From positions 1-64,000 of the forward strand of contig JBBDWO010000029.1 in NCBI GenBank assembly GCA_040902765.1: a stretch of 64,000 bases of DNA, written 5' to 3'. The position numbers were made by a program, and so were the translations under genes. Positions 1 to 8,366 of this stretch are shown one piece after another; the stretch's first letter is position 1, and each line of letters opens with the position of its first letter. The notes under the pieces are model-generated. The model saw only the letters and a list, made by a program, of their open reading frames with translations. It was not told where the DNA came from and did no database searches. The stretch comes from Acidimicrobiia bacterium. Its GTDB lineage: Bacteria > Actinomycetota > Acidimicrobiia > Spongiisociales > UBA11373.

Positions 1-61
1 AGACGGAAGACGGAAGACGGAAGACGGAAGACGGAAGACGGAAGACGGAAGACGGAAGACG
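1..61. repeat. 7-bp tandem repeat (AGACGGA)n
   Basis: About eight and a half exact copies of AGACGGA run from the window edge to just before the first gene, so the array may extend to the left. It is one of several word-like tandem repeats found in core intergenic gaps of this window. No coding function is visible. Confidence 0.9.
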
Positions 62-93
62 GGTGGCGCGAGGCCGTCACTACCCTCCTCGGC

Positions 94-1107
94 ATGACGA
101 CGCGCGTCGGGCTCATGGGCTTCGGACGGATCGGCAGATCCGTATTCCGACAGATCGACGAGCGTTCCGACCTCGAAGTCGGCGCCATCGTCGACATCGC
201 CGACCACGCCGCGCTCGCCTATCTCCTGCGCTTCGACACCATCCACGGGCGGTTCGGCAAGACCGTCGAACACCGGGAGGGGTTCCTCGTGGTGGACGGC
301 ACGCCCATCCCGATGCTGTCCGGTGCCGACCCCGGCGACATCGACTGGGGGGCCCTCGGTGTGGACGTGGTGGTCCAGGCAACCCGCAAACACCGCACCG
401 CAGCCGAGTGTCTCCGCCACATCGAGGCCGGCGCCAAGCGCGTCGTTCTCGCCTCGACGCCGCTCGATCCGGGCGACATGGACACCATCATCATGGGCGC
501 CAACGACCACCAGCTCGACGCCACCGATCGGGTCATCGCCCTCGGCTCGAACACGTCCAACGCTCTGGCGCCCGTCCTCAAGGCCCTGGACGCGAAATTC
601 GGTGTGGAGCGGGCCATGTTCACCGTGGTCCACGCCTTCACCAACCAGTCCAGGCTCGCCGACGTCCCGGGGGACGACCTGCGCACCAGTCGGGCCGCCG
701 CAGAGAACATCATCCCGTCCCACACCACCTCAGTGGAGATCATCGAAGGCGTGCTCCCCGAGTTTGCCGGGAAGCTCTCGGGCATGGCCCTCGGGGTGCC
801 GGTCTCCGACGGGTCCAACGTCGACATGGTCGCCATGCTCGCCACCCCCACCGACGTCGAAACGGTCAACGCCTACATGAAGTCCTTCGCCGCCGGATCA
901 CCGGTCATCGACTACACGCACGAACCGATCGTGTCACGCGACATCGTCGGCGATCCGCACTCGGGGATCTGGGATGGCCTGGCGACGATGGTGGTGGGCG
1001 AGACGATGCTCAAGTGCGTCATCTGGTTCGACAACGGGTGGGGTTACGCCGCCCGTGTCGTGGACGCGATCGCGGCCTTCGCCGCCATCGACCGGGAGGA
1101 ATCGTGA
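94..1107 (+). CDS. GAPDH-family paralogue lacking the catalytic cysteine
   Basis: This 337-aa protein has the full GAPDH fold signature: Rossmann start VGLMGFGRIGR (residues 5-15), the catalytic-base region HAFTNQ (His180), and a C-terminal WFDNGWGYAARV. The active-site segment, normally SNASCTTNCLAP, here reads SNTSNALAP (152-160). Three residues including the nucleophilic Cys are missing, so ordinary phosphorylating activity is not expected. It may be a regulatory or structural partner of the canonical enzyme, or may have another activity; that is inference. Its stop overlaps the GTG start of the canonical gene in a GTGA junction, implying coupled translation. A longer frame running through both genes is a different frame of this gene, not a fusion. 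Confidence 0.88.
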   Translation: MTTRVGLMGFGRIGRSVFRQIDERSDLEVGAIVDIADHAALAYLLRFDTIHGRFGKTVEHREGFLVVDGTPIPMLSGADPGDIDWGALGVDVVVQATRKHRTAAECLRHIEAGAKRVVLASTPLDPGDMDTIIMGANDHQLDATDRVIALGSNTSNALAPVLKALDAKFGVERAMFTVVHAFTNQSRLADVPGDDLRTSRAAAENIIPSHTTSVEIIEGVLPEFAGKLSGMALGVPVSDGSNVDMVAMLATPTDVETVNAYMKSFAAGSPVIDYTHEPIVSRDIVGDPHSGIWDGLATMVVGETMLKCVIWFDNGWGYAARVVDAIAAFAAIDREES

Positions 1108-2114
1108 CCATCCGCGTCGGCATCAATGGCTTCGGCCGGATCGGCCGCACCGTGTATCGGGTGATCAGCGGCCGCCCCGACTCGGACATCGAGATCGTCG
1201 GCATCAACGACCTCGCCGACGACGAGATGGTTGCCTACCTCCTGGAGTACGACACGGTGATGCGCCGGTTCCCCGGCGAGGTCCGCCACGAGCCCGGCTT
1301 CGTGATCGCCGGCGGTCATCGGGCGCAGCTGTTCACCGAACGCGATCCGGGGGCACTCCCCTGGGGCGAGCTGGGCGTCGACGTGGTGGTCGAAGCGACC
1401 GGCGTGTTCCGCACCCGCGAGAAGGTGACCAAGCACCTCGACGCCGGGGCCGGCGCCGTGGTGCTGTGCGTGCCGCCCAAGGACGAGCTCGACGCCATGA
1501 TCGTCCTCGGGGTCAACGACGACGACCTGGTCCCCGGAGTCAGGCTGGTCTCCAATGCGTCGTGCACCACCAACTGTCTCGCCCCCATCGTCAAGATCCT
1601 CGACGATGCCTTCGGAGTGGAGCGCGGGCTGATGACCACGGTCCACGCCTACACCAACGACCAGCGCCTGGCCGATGTGCCGCATTCCGACTTCCGACGG
1701 AGCCGCGGTGCCACTGAGAACATCATCCCGACCACGACGGGCGCCGCCCGGTCCGTGGGCAAGGTGTTCCCGCGACTCGCCGGCAAGCTCGACGGCATGG
1801 CGATGCGGGTCCCGGTTCCCGACGGGTCGACCGTCGACCTGGTCGTCGAAACCAGCCGGGCGGTGAACGTCGACGAAGTCAACGCCGCGGTGCGCACCGC
1901 CGCCGAGGGTCCGATGCGCGCAATCGTCGAGTACTCGGAGGCAGCCATCGTCTCCTCCGACGTGATCGGCAACCCCCACTCGAGCATCTTCGACGCACCG
2001 CTGACCCAGGTGCTCGGCGGGACCCTCGTCAAGGTGATCGCCTGGTACGACAACGAGTGGGGATACTCGAATCGGGTCGTCGATCTGATCGAACTCCTCG
2101 GCGACCTGGAGTGA
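1104..2114 (+). CDS. gap: Glyceraldehyde-3-phosphate dehydrogenase
   Basis: A canonical 336-aa NAD(P)-dependent GAPDH that oxidises and phosphorylates glyceraldehyde-3-phosphate in glycolysis. It has the N-terminal INGFGRIGR motif, the active site SNASCTTNCLAP with Cys154, catalytic His181 in HAYTNDQ, and the C-terminal WYDNEWGYSNRV. The GTG start is chosen because a GGGAGGA ribosome-binding site lies just upstream and because the family alignment begins there. It overlaps the stop of the Cys-less paralogue by four bases. Its stop lies four bases from the end of the convergent PlsY-flippase gene, leaving no room for a separate terminator. Confidence 0.97.
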   Translation: MTIRVGINGFGRIGRTVYRVISGRPDSDIEIVGINDLADDEMVAYLLEYDTVMRRFPGEVRHEPGFVIAGGHRAQLFTERDPGALPWGELGVDVVVEATGVFRTREKVTKHLDAGAGAVVLCVPPKDELDAMIVLGVNDDDLVPGVRLVSNASCTTNCLAPIVKILDDAFGVERGLMTTVHAYTNDQRLADVPHSDFRRSRGATENIIPTTTGAARSVGKVFPRLAGKLDGMAMRVPVPDGSTVDLVVETSRAVNVDEVNAAVRTAAEGPMRAIVEYSEAAIVSSDVIGNPHSSIFDAPLTQVLGGTLVKVIAWYDNEWGYSNRVVDLIELLGDLE

Positions 2115-2118
2115 CGAC

Positions 2119-3672
2119 TCAGTCGTCGCGGTCGTCGTCGCCTCTCGGGCCCAGGAACGTCATACCCCCGACCACCAGCCCGGCGGCTGCCGGGATCCAG
2201 TAGGAGACGACCCGAAAGACGAGGACGGGTCCGAGGGCGACCGCCGCGGGAACGCCGAAGATCGCCAGCCCGCCCACCAGACCCGCTTCGGTCAGGCCAA
2301 GACCACCCGGCGTCCCGGGCAACCCGCCGACGATCTGCGACGCCCCGAAGGCTGCCACCGTCTGACTCGGCTTGAGGTGCAGCCCGAAGGCGGCGAGAGT
2401 CAGGCCAAGGGTCGCTGCCTCCGAGGTGATTCGGGCGGCCACCATCCCCAAGGTGCGAGCGTCCACCCCCTCGTTGGTGAGCGATGGGACGAAGCGGTCG
2501 CGCAGCCGCCCCGGAAGGATCCGGGCCAGCGAGGCCAGGCGTGTCGAACCGAACAGCACCGCCATCCCGATGAGGAGCGCCACCGTGCCCATTCCGGCGA
2601 TCCCCTCCCGATGGGCCGTGGTCGGATGCCGCGCCCACACCCAGAGCAGCGCACCTCCCGTGCCGACGAGGAGTCCCCCATAGTTGAGGGCGGTGGCCCG
2701 CACGGCGGCCCCGGCGGTGCCCCGCACCTCCTTGCGGGCGGTCCATGCCATCGCCACCGGTGTGATCGCACCCCCGGCGGGAATGAGGCGGGCGACCCCC
2801 GACCCGACCAGCGCCGCCCGGAAAGCCGTGCTTCGCGACACTTCGCTCCCGCCGCGGTGGACACCGTCGCGGAACATGGCGCCGAACATCCACTTGCCGA
2901 TGAACTCGGTGCCCACCGCCGCCACCAGGAGCAGACCGCCGATGATCGACAGAGTGCCGATCTCGCCACGGGTGAACCACCACACGCCGACCGTGTACCC
3001 GCTGAGAGCCAGGCCGAGGGGAACCAGGTAGCGCCACGCTCGACGGCTCCCGGCAGGTCCGAGATCCTCGGAGGCGAAGCCCGGCCAGGGCCTGTCGGTG
3101 TCGTACACAGCCCGGAAGAAGGCGGCGGCATGCACATAGCCCTCGTTGCCCTGCATCCGCCGGAAGGCCATCGCCAGGGCAAGGCACACGGTGAGCACCA
3201 CGATCTCGGTCGGCTGCTGCCACACGACGGCGATCACCGGCAGGAAGCCCCACCCGAAGAACCCGGCGAATCCCCCACCGATCTTCCAGCCGATCACCGA
3301 CCAGATGAAGGGCCACAGGAGCAGCCACGGCTGGATGGTGACGATGATCCCGGCGGAGGCGGCGAGACCCCTTCCCCCTCGACGCGCCGGAGGCCAGTTG
3401 TTGCCGACGACGAGAGCGACGGCGGTGAGCACCACCCCCCAAAGCGGCAGACCGAACGCTCGGGCGACCACCACGGCGCCGATCCCCTTGAAACCGTCGA
3501 GCAGGGCGATACTCGCCCCGGCGAGCAGACCGGCGGACCGCGCCGCGTTGCCGGCCCCCATGTTCCCCGTCCCTGCCCGGCGCAGGTCCACGCCGAACGC
3601 CCTTCCCACGAGGAGTGCGAGGGGAAGGGAGCCGACGATGTAGGCGCCGAGCGGCACGAGGTAGTTCTTCAT
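2119..3672 (-). CDS. PlsY-like acyltransferase fused to a flippase-like membrane domain
   Basis: A 517-aa polytopic membrane protein. Residues 1 to about 190 match PlsY, which acylates glycerol-3-phosphate from acyl-phosphate: GSLP (14-17), GTGNMGAGNAAR (34-45), DGFKG (59-63) and an NNWPP...GGRG segment. In the third motif the usual GH is GN. The C-terminal part of about 300 residues resembles the LPG-synthase/UPF0104 flippase-like family, with the hallmark LPGTPGGLGLTE near the end. Single-domain PlsY is about 200 aa, so this is a fusion. A further in-frame ATG lies at 3705, but the PlsY alignment supports 3672. The supplier of acyl-phosphate, PlsX, is encoded at 16.6-17.6 kb. Confidence 0.85.
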   Translation of the reverse strand: MKNYLVPLGAYIVGSLPLALLVGRAFGVDLRRAGTGNMGAGNAARSAGLLAGASIALLDGFKGIGAVVVARAFGLPLWGVVLTAVALVVGNNWPPARRGGRGLAASAGIIVTIQPWLLLWPFIWSVIGWKIGGGFAGFFGWGFLPVIAVVWQQPTEIVVLTVCLALAMAFRRMQGNEGYVHAAAFFRAVYDTDRPWPGFASEDLGPAGSRRAWRYLVPLGLALSGYTVGVWWFTRGEIGTLSIIGGLLLVAAVGTEFIGKWMFGAMFRDGVHRGGSEVSRSTAFRAALVGSGVARLIPAGGAITPVAMAWTARKEVRGTAGAAVRATALNYGGLLVGTGGALLWVWARHPTTAHREGIAGMGTVALLIGMAVLFGSTRLASLARILPGRLRDRFVPSLTNEGVDARTLGMVAARITSEAATLGLTLAAFGLHLKPSQTVAAFGASQIVGGLPGTPGGLGLTEAGLVGGLAIFGVPAAVALGPVLVFRVVSYWIPAAAGLVVGGMTFLGPRGDDDRDD

Positions 3673-3787
3673 GGGTGGTGCGCGGTCCAGTGCCCGCCGG
3701 TCCATTCTCGCGGATAGCCGAGAGCAACGACAAAGAAAACGGCTATTGGCTATTGGCCAGAGTAAGACCGCCTGGTGGATTCGTGGC

Positions 3788-3836
3788 GAGAGGCTCCCCC
3801 CTCGCCCCTCGCCCCTCGCTACTCGAACAGTCCCTC
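3788..3836. repeat. Word-like intergenic repeat (GCGAGGGG family)
   Basis: Repeated CTCGCCC/CTCGCTA units, read as GCGAGGGGCGAGG on the minus strand, fill the gap downstream of rimM and touch its last codons. The same family recurs near 10.1, 10.45, 44.45 and 45.85 kb. Confidence 0.75.
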
Positions 3837-4352
3837 AGGGGGATCGACCACCACCGTGTCATCCCCCACCTCGCCGACGATGGCGTCGACGAATGGGACG
3901 AGCACCTCGGTTCCGTCGGGGGTGGTCACCACCAGCCGGTCCTGCGCATCACCGAGATCGACCCCGGACACGCGACCCAATACGGCACCGTCGGGGTTCA
4001 CCGCGGTCAGTCCCACGAGGTCGTCGGGCCAGAACTCGTCATCACCGAGGGAGCGCCGGTCGGCGGCATGGACATGCAGCACCAGCCCACGCAGCCGCTC
4101 GGCTGCGGTGCGATCGCCGATGCCTTCAAAGGCGAGGAGGTAGCCGCGGTCGCGATAGGGCGCTGCGGTGCGCAGCGTCAGTGAACCACCGTCGGCGAGA
4201 AGGAAGACGGCTCCTTGCTGGAATTCGCCAGGACCATCGGGAAGGACGCGGACGGTCACCTCGCCGCGCACGCCGTGTGGCCGTCCGATACGGGCGACCG
4301 GGACCAGGGGATCAGTCGATGAATTCAACCCGGGCCTGCAGGCCCTCTTCAT
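3819..4352 (-). CDS. rimM: Ribosome maturation factor RimM
   Basis: RimM assists assembly of the 30S head by binding ribosomal protein S19. The N-terminal beta-barrel opens with VARIGRPHGVRGEVTVR. The C-terminal PRC-barrel contains DLVGLTAVN and VPFVDAIVGEVGDD, a typical RimM ending. The length is typical at about 170 aa. The ATG at 4352 lies inside khpA; homology begins near residue 17, so a TTG at 4328 or another non-ATG start is equally possible. Order is rpsP-khpA-rimM as in many actinobacteria, but trmD and rplS, which usually follow, are not in this window. Confidence 0.92.
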   Translation of the reverse strand: MKRACRPGLNSSTDPLVPVARIGRPHGVRGEVTVRVLPDGPGEFQQGAVFLLADGGSLTLRTAAPYRDRGYLLAFEGIGDRTAAERLRGLVLHVHAADRRSLGDDEFWPDDLVGLTAVNPDGAVLGRVSGVDLGDAQDRLVVTTPDGTEVLVPFVDAIVGEVGDDTVVVDPPEGLFE

Positions 4353-4560
4353 CGGCCGCGACCTGGGCGATCTCGCGAATCGCCTTGGCGACCCTGCCCC
4401 GACGACCGATGACCCGCCCCATGTCGGGCTTGGCAGCCCGCACCTCGGCGGTGACCTCTTCGGGACCGTCCTCGACGATCGTGACGCTCACCGAGTCGGG
4501 ATCTTCGACGATCTCCTTGGCAAGGAACTCCACGACGCGCTCGACGATTTCGCCCTTCAT
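4312..4560 (-). CDS. khpA: KH-domain RNA-binding protein KhpA
   Basis: An 82-aa single KH domain with the RNA-binding GxxG loop in [16 protein letters not shown] (about residues 47-62). The family (YlqC/KhpA) binds RNA and usually sits between rpsP and rimM, as here. Its ATG overlaps the rpsP stop in an ATGA, and its own stop is overlapped by the rimM frame, so the three genes form one translationally coupled unit. Confidence 0.93.
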   Translation of the reverse strand: MKGEIVERVVEFLAKEIVEDPDSVSVTIVEDGPEEVTAEVRAAKPDMGRVIGRRGRVAKAIREIAQVAADEEGLQARVEFID

Positions 4561-5054
4561 GGCTTTTCCTCCTCGTCGGTGGCGGTGTCATCGGCGGGCT
4601 CTGCGGCTGCCTCGTCGTCCTCGGCGACGGGAGCGGCTTCGGCTTCGGCCGCGACCTCGACCTCGACCTCGACGACCGGCTCGGCCGGCGTCTCCTCTAT
4701 CTCGACATCCTTAGCGTCGGTGACCGCCGCTTCCGCTTCCGCCTCCGCCTCGGCCTGACGCTGTGCGTCTTCACCGACCACGTGCACGGCGCGATCCTTC
4801 TCGGGTCGAGCCTCCATGGCACCGCTGACCTCGAGCAGCTTGCGTACCTGATCGGACGGCTGGGCGCCGCTCGCCAGCCAGTAGGCGGCGCGCTCGTTGT
4901 CGATCTCGATGATCGACGGCTCCTGGCGGGGGTCGTACCGTCCGATCTGCTCGATGAAGCGGCCGTCGCGCGGGCTGCGCGCGTCCGCCACCACCACCCG
5001 GTAGGTCGGCTGGTGCTTCTTCCCCTTGCGGGTCAGGCGGATCTTCACCGCCAT
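4557..5054 (-). CDS. rpsP: 30S ribosomal protein S16 with long acidic tail
   Basis: The first 80 or so residues are canonical S16: [20 protein letters not shown], the [13 protein letters not shown] segment, and [18 protein letters not shown]. The remaining residues form an Ala/Glu/Asp/Val-rich tail of about 70 amino acids ending DEEEKP. S16 is usually 80-100 aa; extended acidic C-termini do occur in some actinobacteria. It is the first gene of the rpsP-khpA-rimM unit, so the promoter should lie in the divergent gap toward upp. Confidence 0.95.
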   Translation of the reverse strand: MAVKIRLTRKGKKHQPTYRVVVADARSPRDGRFIEQIGRYDPRQEPSIIEIDNERAAYWLASGAQPSDQVRKLLEVSGAMEARPEKDRAVHVVGEDAQRQAEAEAEAEAAVTDAKDVEIEETPAEPVVEVEVEVAAEAEAAPVAEDDEAAAEPADDTATDEEEKP

Positions 5055-5175
5055 TGGGTCACCTCTTCCTTCAGATCTCCGCCGGTGGTCCGCGGCGTGA
5101 CAGCAACATCGTCACACCCGACCATCGGTCCTGGATGCGTCGGCACGAAGCATGACCGACGGGGCAAAAGCATAC

Positions 5176-5216
5176 CAGTAGACAGACAGCAGGCGGCAGA
5201 CAGCAGACCCGGGACT
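5176..5216. repeat. Word-like intergenic repeat (CAGACAG/CGGCAGA family)
   Basis: Short imperfect repeats of CAGACAG, GCAGGCGGCAGA and CAGCAGAC lie in the divergent gap between rpsP and upp. Similar text recurs at 18.3 and 62.5 kb. Confidence 0.6.
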
Positions 5217-5241
5217 GCGAGCCTGAGTAACCTCGGGGGCC

Positions 5242-5859
5242 ATGCCAATCACCGTGCTCGATCACCCGCTCGCCCAACACTACCTCTCCGTCCTGCGGGA
5301 CAAGACGACCGAGCCGGAGACCTTCCGAGCCGCCGCTCGAAGGCTCACCTACGCGCTCTTGATCGAAGCGACCCGCGACCTGCCGACCAGGGCGACCACC
5401 GTAGAGACCCCCCTCGAGCCGACCGAGGGCAAGGTCGCCTCGCCGGTGGTGGCGATAGCCGTCCTGAGGGCGGGCCTCGGCCTGCTCGACGCCGTCGTCG
5501 ACATGATCCCCCATGTGAAGGTCGGATTCGCCGGCGTACAGCGCAACGAAGAGACCGCCGAGCCGATCGAGTACTACTTCAAGCCGCCCGACCTGGAGGA
5601 TGCGACGGTGCTCGTACTGGAGCCGATGCTCGCCACCGGCGGGTCCCTCTCCTGGGCGGTCTCCAAGGCAAAGGAGTCCGGTGCCACCAACATCATCTGC
5701 CTGTGTGTGGTCGCTGCGCCGGAAGGTGTCGCCGCCATGGAGTCGGCACATCCCGACGTTCGCATCGTGACAGCGACCCTCGATGCCGGACTCAACTCCA
5801 GCTTCTATATCACCCCGGGCCTCGGCGACATGGGGGATCGCCTTTTCGGAACGACATGA
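5242..5859 (+). CDS. upp: Uracil phosphoribosyltransferase
   Basis: This 205-aa enzyme converts uracil and PRPP to UMP. It carries VLRAGLGLLD, the PRPP loop VLVLEPMLATGGSLSWA, and the uracil-binding C-terminus ITPGLGDMGDRLFGT. The usual Asp of the PRPP loop (DPMLATGGS) is Glu here, a conservative change. It is first in a plus-strand salvage operon; its stop overlaps the next ATG (ATGA at 5856). Confidence 0.96.
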   Translation: MPITVLDHPLAQHYLSVLRDKTTEPETFRAAARRLTYALLIEATRDLPTRATTVETPLEPTEGKVASPVVAIAVLRAGLGLLDAVVDMIPHVKVGFAGVQRNEETAEPIEYYFKPPDLEDATVLVLEPMLATGGSLSWAVSKAKESGATNIICLCVVAAPEGVAAMESAHPDVRIVTATLDAGLNSSFYITPGLGDMGDRLFGTT

Positions 5860-6140
5860 CGGACTGGGAACGGGCGATCGCCAGCACCCTCGACGCGCTC
5901 TCCCCGGGCGAGGTCGTCACCTATGGTGAGATCGCGGCCCAGGCGGGCCGGCCCGGAGCGGCGCGGTCGGTGGGTCGGTACCTGAGCGTCTCCGACGGAG
6001 CTCACCCGTGGTGGCGGGTGGTCACCGTCACCGGCAGGCTCGTGCCCGGTCACGAGGCCGAGCAGGCCCGCCGGCTGCGAGCCGAGGGCGTCGCCGTCAC
6101 CGCCGGGCGAGTCGTCAAAGCCGGAAGTGACCGACGATGA
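5856..6140 (+). CDS. Alkyltransferase-like (ATL) DNA-binding protein
   Basis: A 94-aa protein with the MGMT DNA-binding domain: VVTYGEIAAQAGRPGAARSVGRYL followed, after a short linker, by PWWRVV and the LR.EGV region. In true O6-methylguanine methyltransferases the last motif is PCHRV with the acceptor Cys. Here Cys is replaced by Trp, the mark of ATL proteins, which flag alkylated bases for nucleotide excision repair instead of repairing them directly. It overlaps upp and the next phosphorylase gene by four bases on each side, so it is embedded in the salvage operon. Confidence 0.88.
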   Translation: MTDWERAIASTLDALSPGEVVTYGEIAAQAGRPGAARSVGRYLSVSDGAHPWWRVVTVTGRLVPGHEAEQARRLRAEGVAVTAGRVVKAGSDRR

Positions 6141-7441
6141 ACATCCTCGACCTGATCACCCGCAAGCGCGACGGCGAGCGGCTCGACGCCGACGAGATCG
6201 CCTGGTTGATCGACGCTTACACCAGAGGCAGGTTCGAGGACTACCAGATGGCAGCGATGCTGATGGCGGTGTTCATCCGTGGCCTGGACGCCGACGAGCT
6301 GAGCGCGTGGACCAGCGCCATGCTCCACTCGGGCGAGGTGCTCGACTTCTCCAGCCTGTCGCGGCCCAAGGCCGACAAGCATTCGACCGGTGGCGTCGGT
6401 GACAAGATCAGCATCCCGCTGGCGCCGACGGTCGCCGCCTGCGGTGTCGCCATCCCCATGATCAGCGGCCGGGGCCTCGGCCACACCGGTGGCACCCTGG
6501 ACAAGCTCGAGACCATCCCTGGCTTCCGCACAGCGATCGACCCGGGCGACTTCGCCACGATCCTGGCGGAAACGGGCCTGGTGCTCGCCGGCCAGTCGGA
6601 AACCCTGGTCCCCGCCGATCGCCTCATCTACGCCTTGCGCGACGTGACCGGGACGGTGCCGTCGATCCCGCTGATCGCGTCGTCGATCATGTCGAAGAAG
6701 CTCGCCGAGGGCATCGATGCCCTCGTCCTCGACGTGAAGGTCGGGGAGGGCGCCTTCATGCGCACCATCGAAGACGCCCGCGACCTGGCGCGCACCATGG
6801 TGGGGATCGGGGCGGCCTACGGCACCGCCACGAGCGCGCTGATCACCGACATGAACCAGCCGCTGGGCAGGGCCGTCGGGAACGCCAACGAGATCGCCGA
6901 GTCGGTCGAGGTGCTGAACGGGGGTGGTCCGCCCGACGTGGTCGAGCTGGTGATGGCGCTCGGCGCCGAGATGCTGGTCCAGACGGGCGTGGCACCCGAT
7001 GCCGACACGGCGCGCCAGGCGCTCGGTGACGCCATCAGCAGTGGACGCGCCCTCGAGACCCTGGTCGATGTGGCCCGGGCCCAGGGTGGCGACCCCGCCT
7101 GCCTCTACGACCCGTCGCTCCTGCCGCGCGCCGACGGCGAGATCGTCGTGACCGCCGAACGCGACGGGATCGTCGAACGCTGCAACGCCTACGACATAGG
7201 CCTTGCCGCAGTGCGACTCGGCGCCGGACGGGCCGTCATCGAGGAGGTCATCGACCCTGCCGTCGGGCTCACCATCGAGGCGCGGATCGGGATGGATGTG
7301 TCTGCCGGCGACCCCCTGGTACGGATCCACTACAACGACGAAGGCCGCGTGGGAGAGGCCGAGCGACTGGTTCGCCGGGCCCTGGTCATCGGAGATGGCC
7401 CGGTGGCGGCACCCACCCTGATCCATGAGGAGATCCGATGA
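6137..7441 (+). CDS. pdp: Pyrimidine-nucleoside (thymidine) phosphorylase
   Basis: A 434-aa enzyme that splits thymidine or uridine with phosphate into base and (deoxy)ribose-1-phosphate. Diagnostic segments are KHSTGGVGDK (phosphate binding), SGRGLGHTGGTLDKLE, SSIMSKKLAEG and DVKVGEGAFM. Length matches the 430-440 aa family norm. It is coupled by ATGA overlaps to the ATL gene before it and the purine phosphorylase after it, so base and sugar-phosphate release for pyrimidines and purines is co-expressed with upp. Confidence 0.96.
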   Translation: MNILDLITRKRDGERLDADEIAWLIDAYTRGRFEDYQMAAMLMAVFIRGLDADELSAWTSAMLHSGEVLDFSSLSRPKADKHSTGGVGDKISIPLAPTVAACGVAIPMISGRGLGHTGGTLDKLETIPGFRTAIDPGDFATILAETGLVLAGQSETLVPADRLIYALRDVTGTVPSIPLIASSIMSKKLAEGIDALVLDVKVGEGAFMRTIEDARDLARTMVGIGAAYGTATSALITDMNQPLGRAVGNANEIAESVEVLNGGGPPDVVELVMALGAEMLVQTGVAPDADTARQALGDAISSGRALETLVDVARAQGGDPACLYDPSLLPRADGEIVVTAERDGIVERCNAYDIGLAAVRLGAGRAVIEEVIDPAVGLTIEARIGMDVSAGDPLVRIHYNDEGRVGEAERLVRRALVIGDGPVAAPTLIHEEIR

Positions 7442-8268
7442 CCTACGAAGCCCTCCAGGCCGCCGCCACACACATCGCGACCGCGACCGGCCGCGACCGT
7501 CATCGGCTCGCCGTGGTACTCGGGTCGGGCCTGAGCAGCTACGCCGCAGGCCTCCCGTCGGCGATCGCCGTTCCCTACGACCAGATACCGGGCTTCCCGC
7601 AGCCCCGGGTCGACGGCCATGCCGGGACTCTGTTCTCGGTCGCCCTGGACGGCGAGCCGGCGATGATCCTGGCGGGGCGGGTGCACACCTACGAGGGCTG
7701 GGAGATGGGCGACGTCGTGTTCGCGGTGCGAACCGCCATCCTCGCCGGCTGCGAAACGGTCATGCTCACCAACGCCGCCGGCGGCATCGGCGAGGACATG
7801 AACCCCGGTGACCTCGTGCTGATCCGGGATCATCTCAACCTGACCGGGCGCAACCCGCTCGCCGGAGACAACGAAGCCCGCCTGGGCCCGCGCTTTCCCG
7901 ACATGACCGACGTCTACCCCCAAGAGCTGCGACGGGTCGCCACCGAGATCGCCGCCGAGCTGCGACTCGACCTCGCCGAAGGGGTGTACGCCTGGTTTCT
8001 CGGGCCGTCCTACGAGACCCCGGCCGAGGTGCAGATGGCGCAACGCCTCGGCGCCGACCTGGTCGGGATGTCCACCGTCCCCGAAGCCATCGCCGCACGC
8101 CACATGGGTGCCCGGGTCCTGGGCATATCACTGGTGACCAACCTCGCCGCTGGCATCTCACCGACACCCCTCAGCCACGAGGAAGTCACCGAGGTGGCGG
8201 AAGCGGCCAAGGAGCGCTTCACCGCCCTGCTCGATGCGCTCCTCCCGAGACTGGCGAGGAGCGAGTAG
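7438..8268 (+). CDS. punA: Purine-nucleoside phosphorylase (trimeric type)
   Basis: The 276-aa protein is of the trimeric PNP/MTAP class. It shows LGSGLS (phosphate loop), GRVHTYEG, LTNAAGGI, FLGPSYETPAE and GMSTVPE motifs, with VTNLAAGI near the end. It cleaves inosine and guanosine phosphorolytically. It is the last gene of the upp-ATL-pdp-punA operon, overlapping pdp by four bases. Confidence 0.96.
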   Translation: MTYEALQAAATHIATATGRDRHRLAVVLGSGLSSYAAGLPSAIAVPYDQIPGFPQPRVDGHAGTLFSVALDGEPAMILAGRVHTYEGWEMGDVVFAVRTAILAGCETVMLTNAAGGIGEDMNPGDLVLIRDHLNLTGRNPLAGDNEARLGPRFPDMTDVYPQELRRVATEIAAELRLDLAEGVYAWFLGPSYETPAEVQMAQRLGADLVGMSTVPEAIAARHMGARVLGISLVTNLAAGISPTPLSHEEVTEVAEAAKERFTALLDALLPRLARSE

Positions 8269-8366
8269 CGAGACCTTCCTGGCTCTTGCCTCGGCTGGAG
8301 GACTGGAGCCTGGCGCCTCTCCTCTAACATCCTCCCCGCCGACGGTCCACGAGGAGCTCCTACCGC

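Noticed and set aside
63-2114. A single 683-aa frame suggesting a fused double GAPDH
   Set aside because: Its first half is the wrong frame of the first GAPDH gene; the real products are two separate proteins joined by a GTGA overlap.
2377-3717. A long plus-strand open frame opposite the PlsY-flippase gene
   Set aside because: It is an antisense shadow rich in Arg, Pro and Gly, as expected in high-GC DNA; the minus frame has clear PlsY and flippase motifs.
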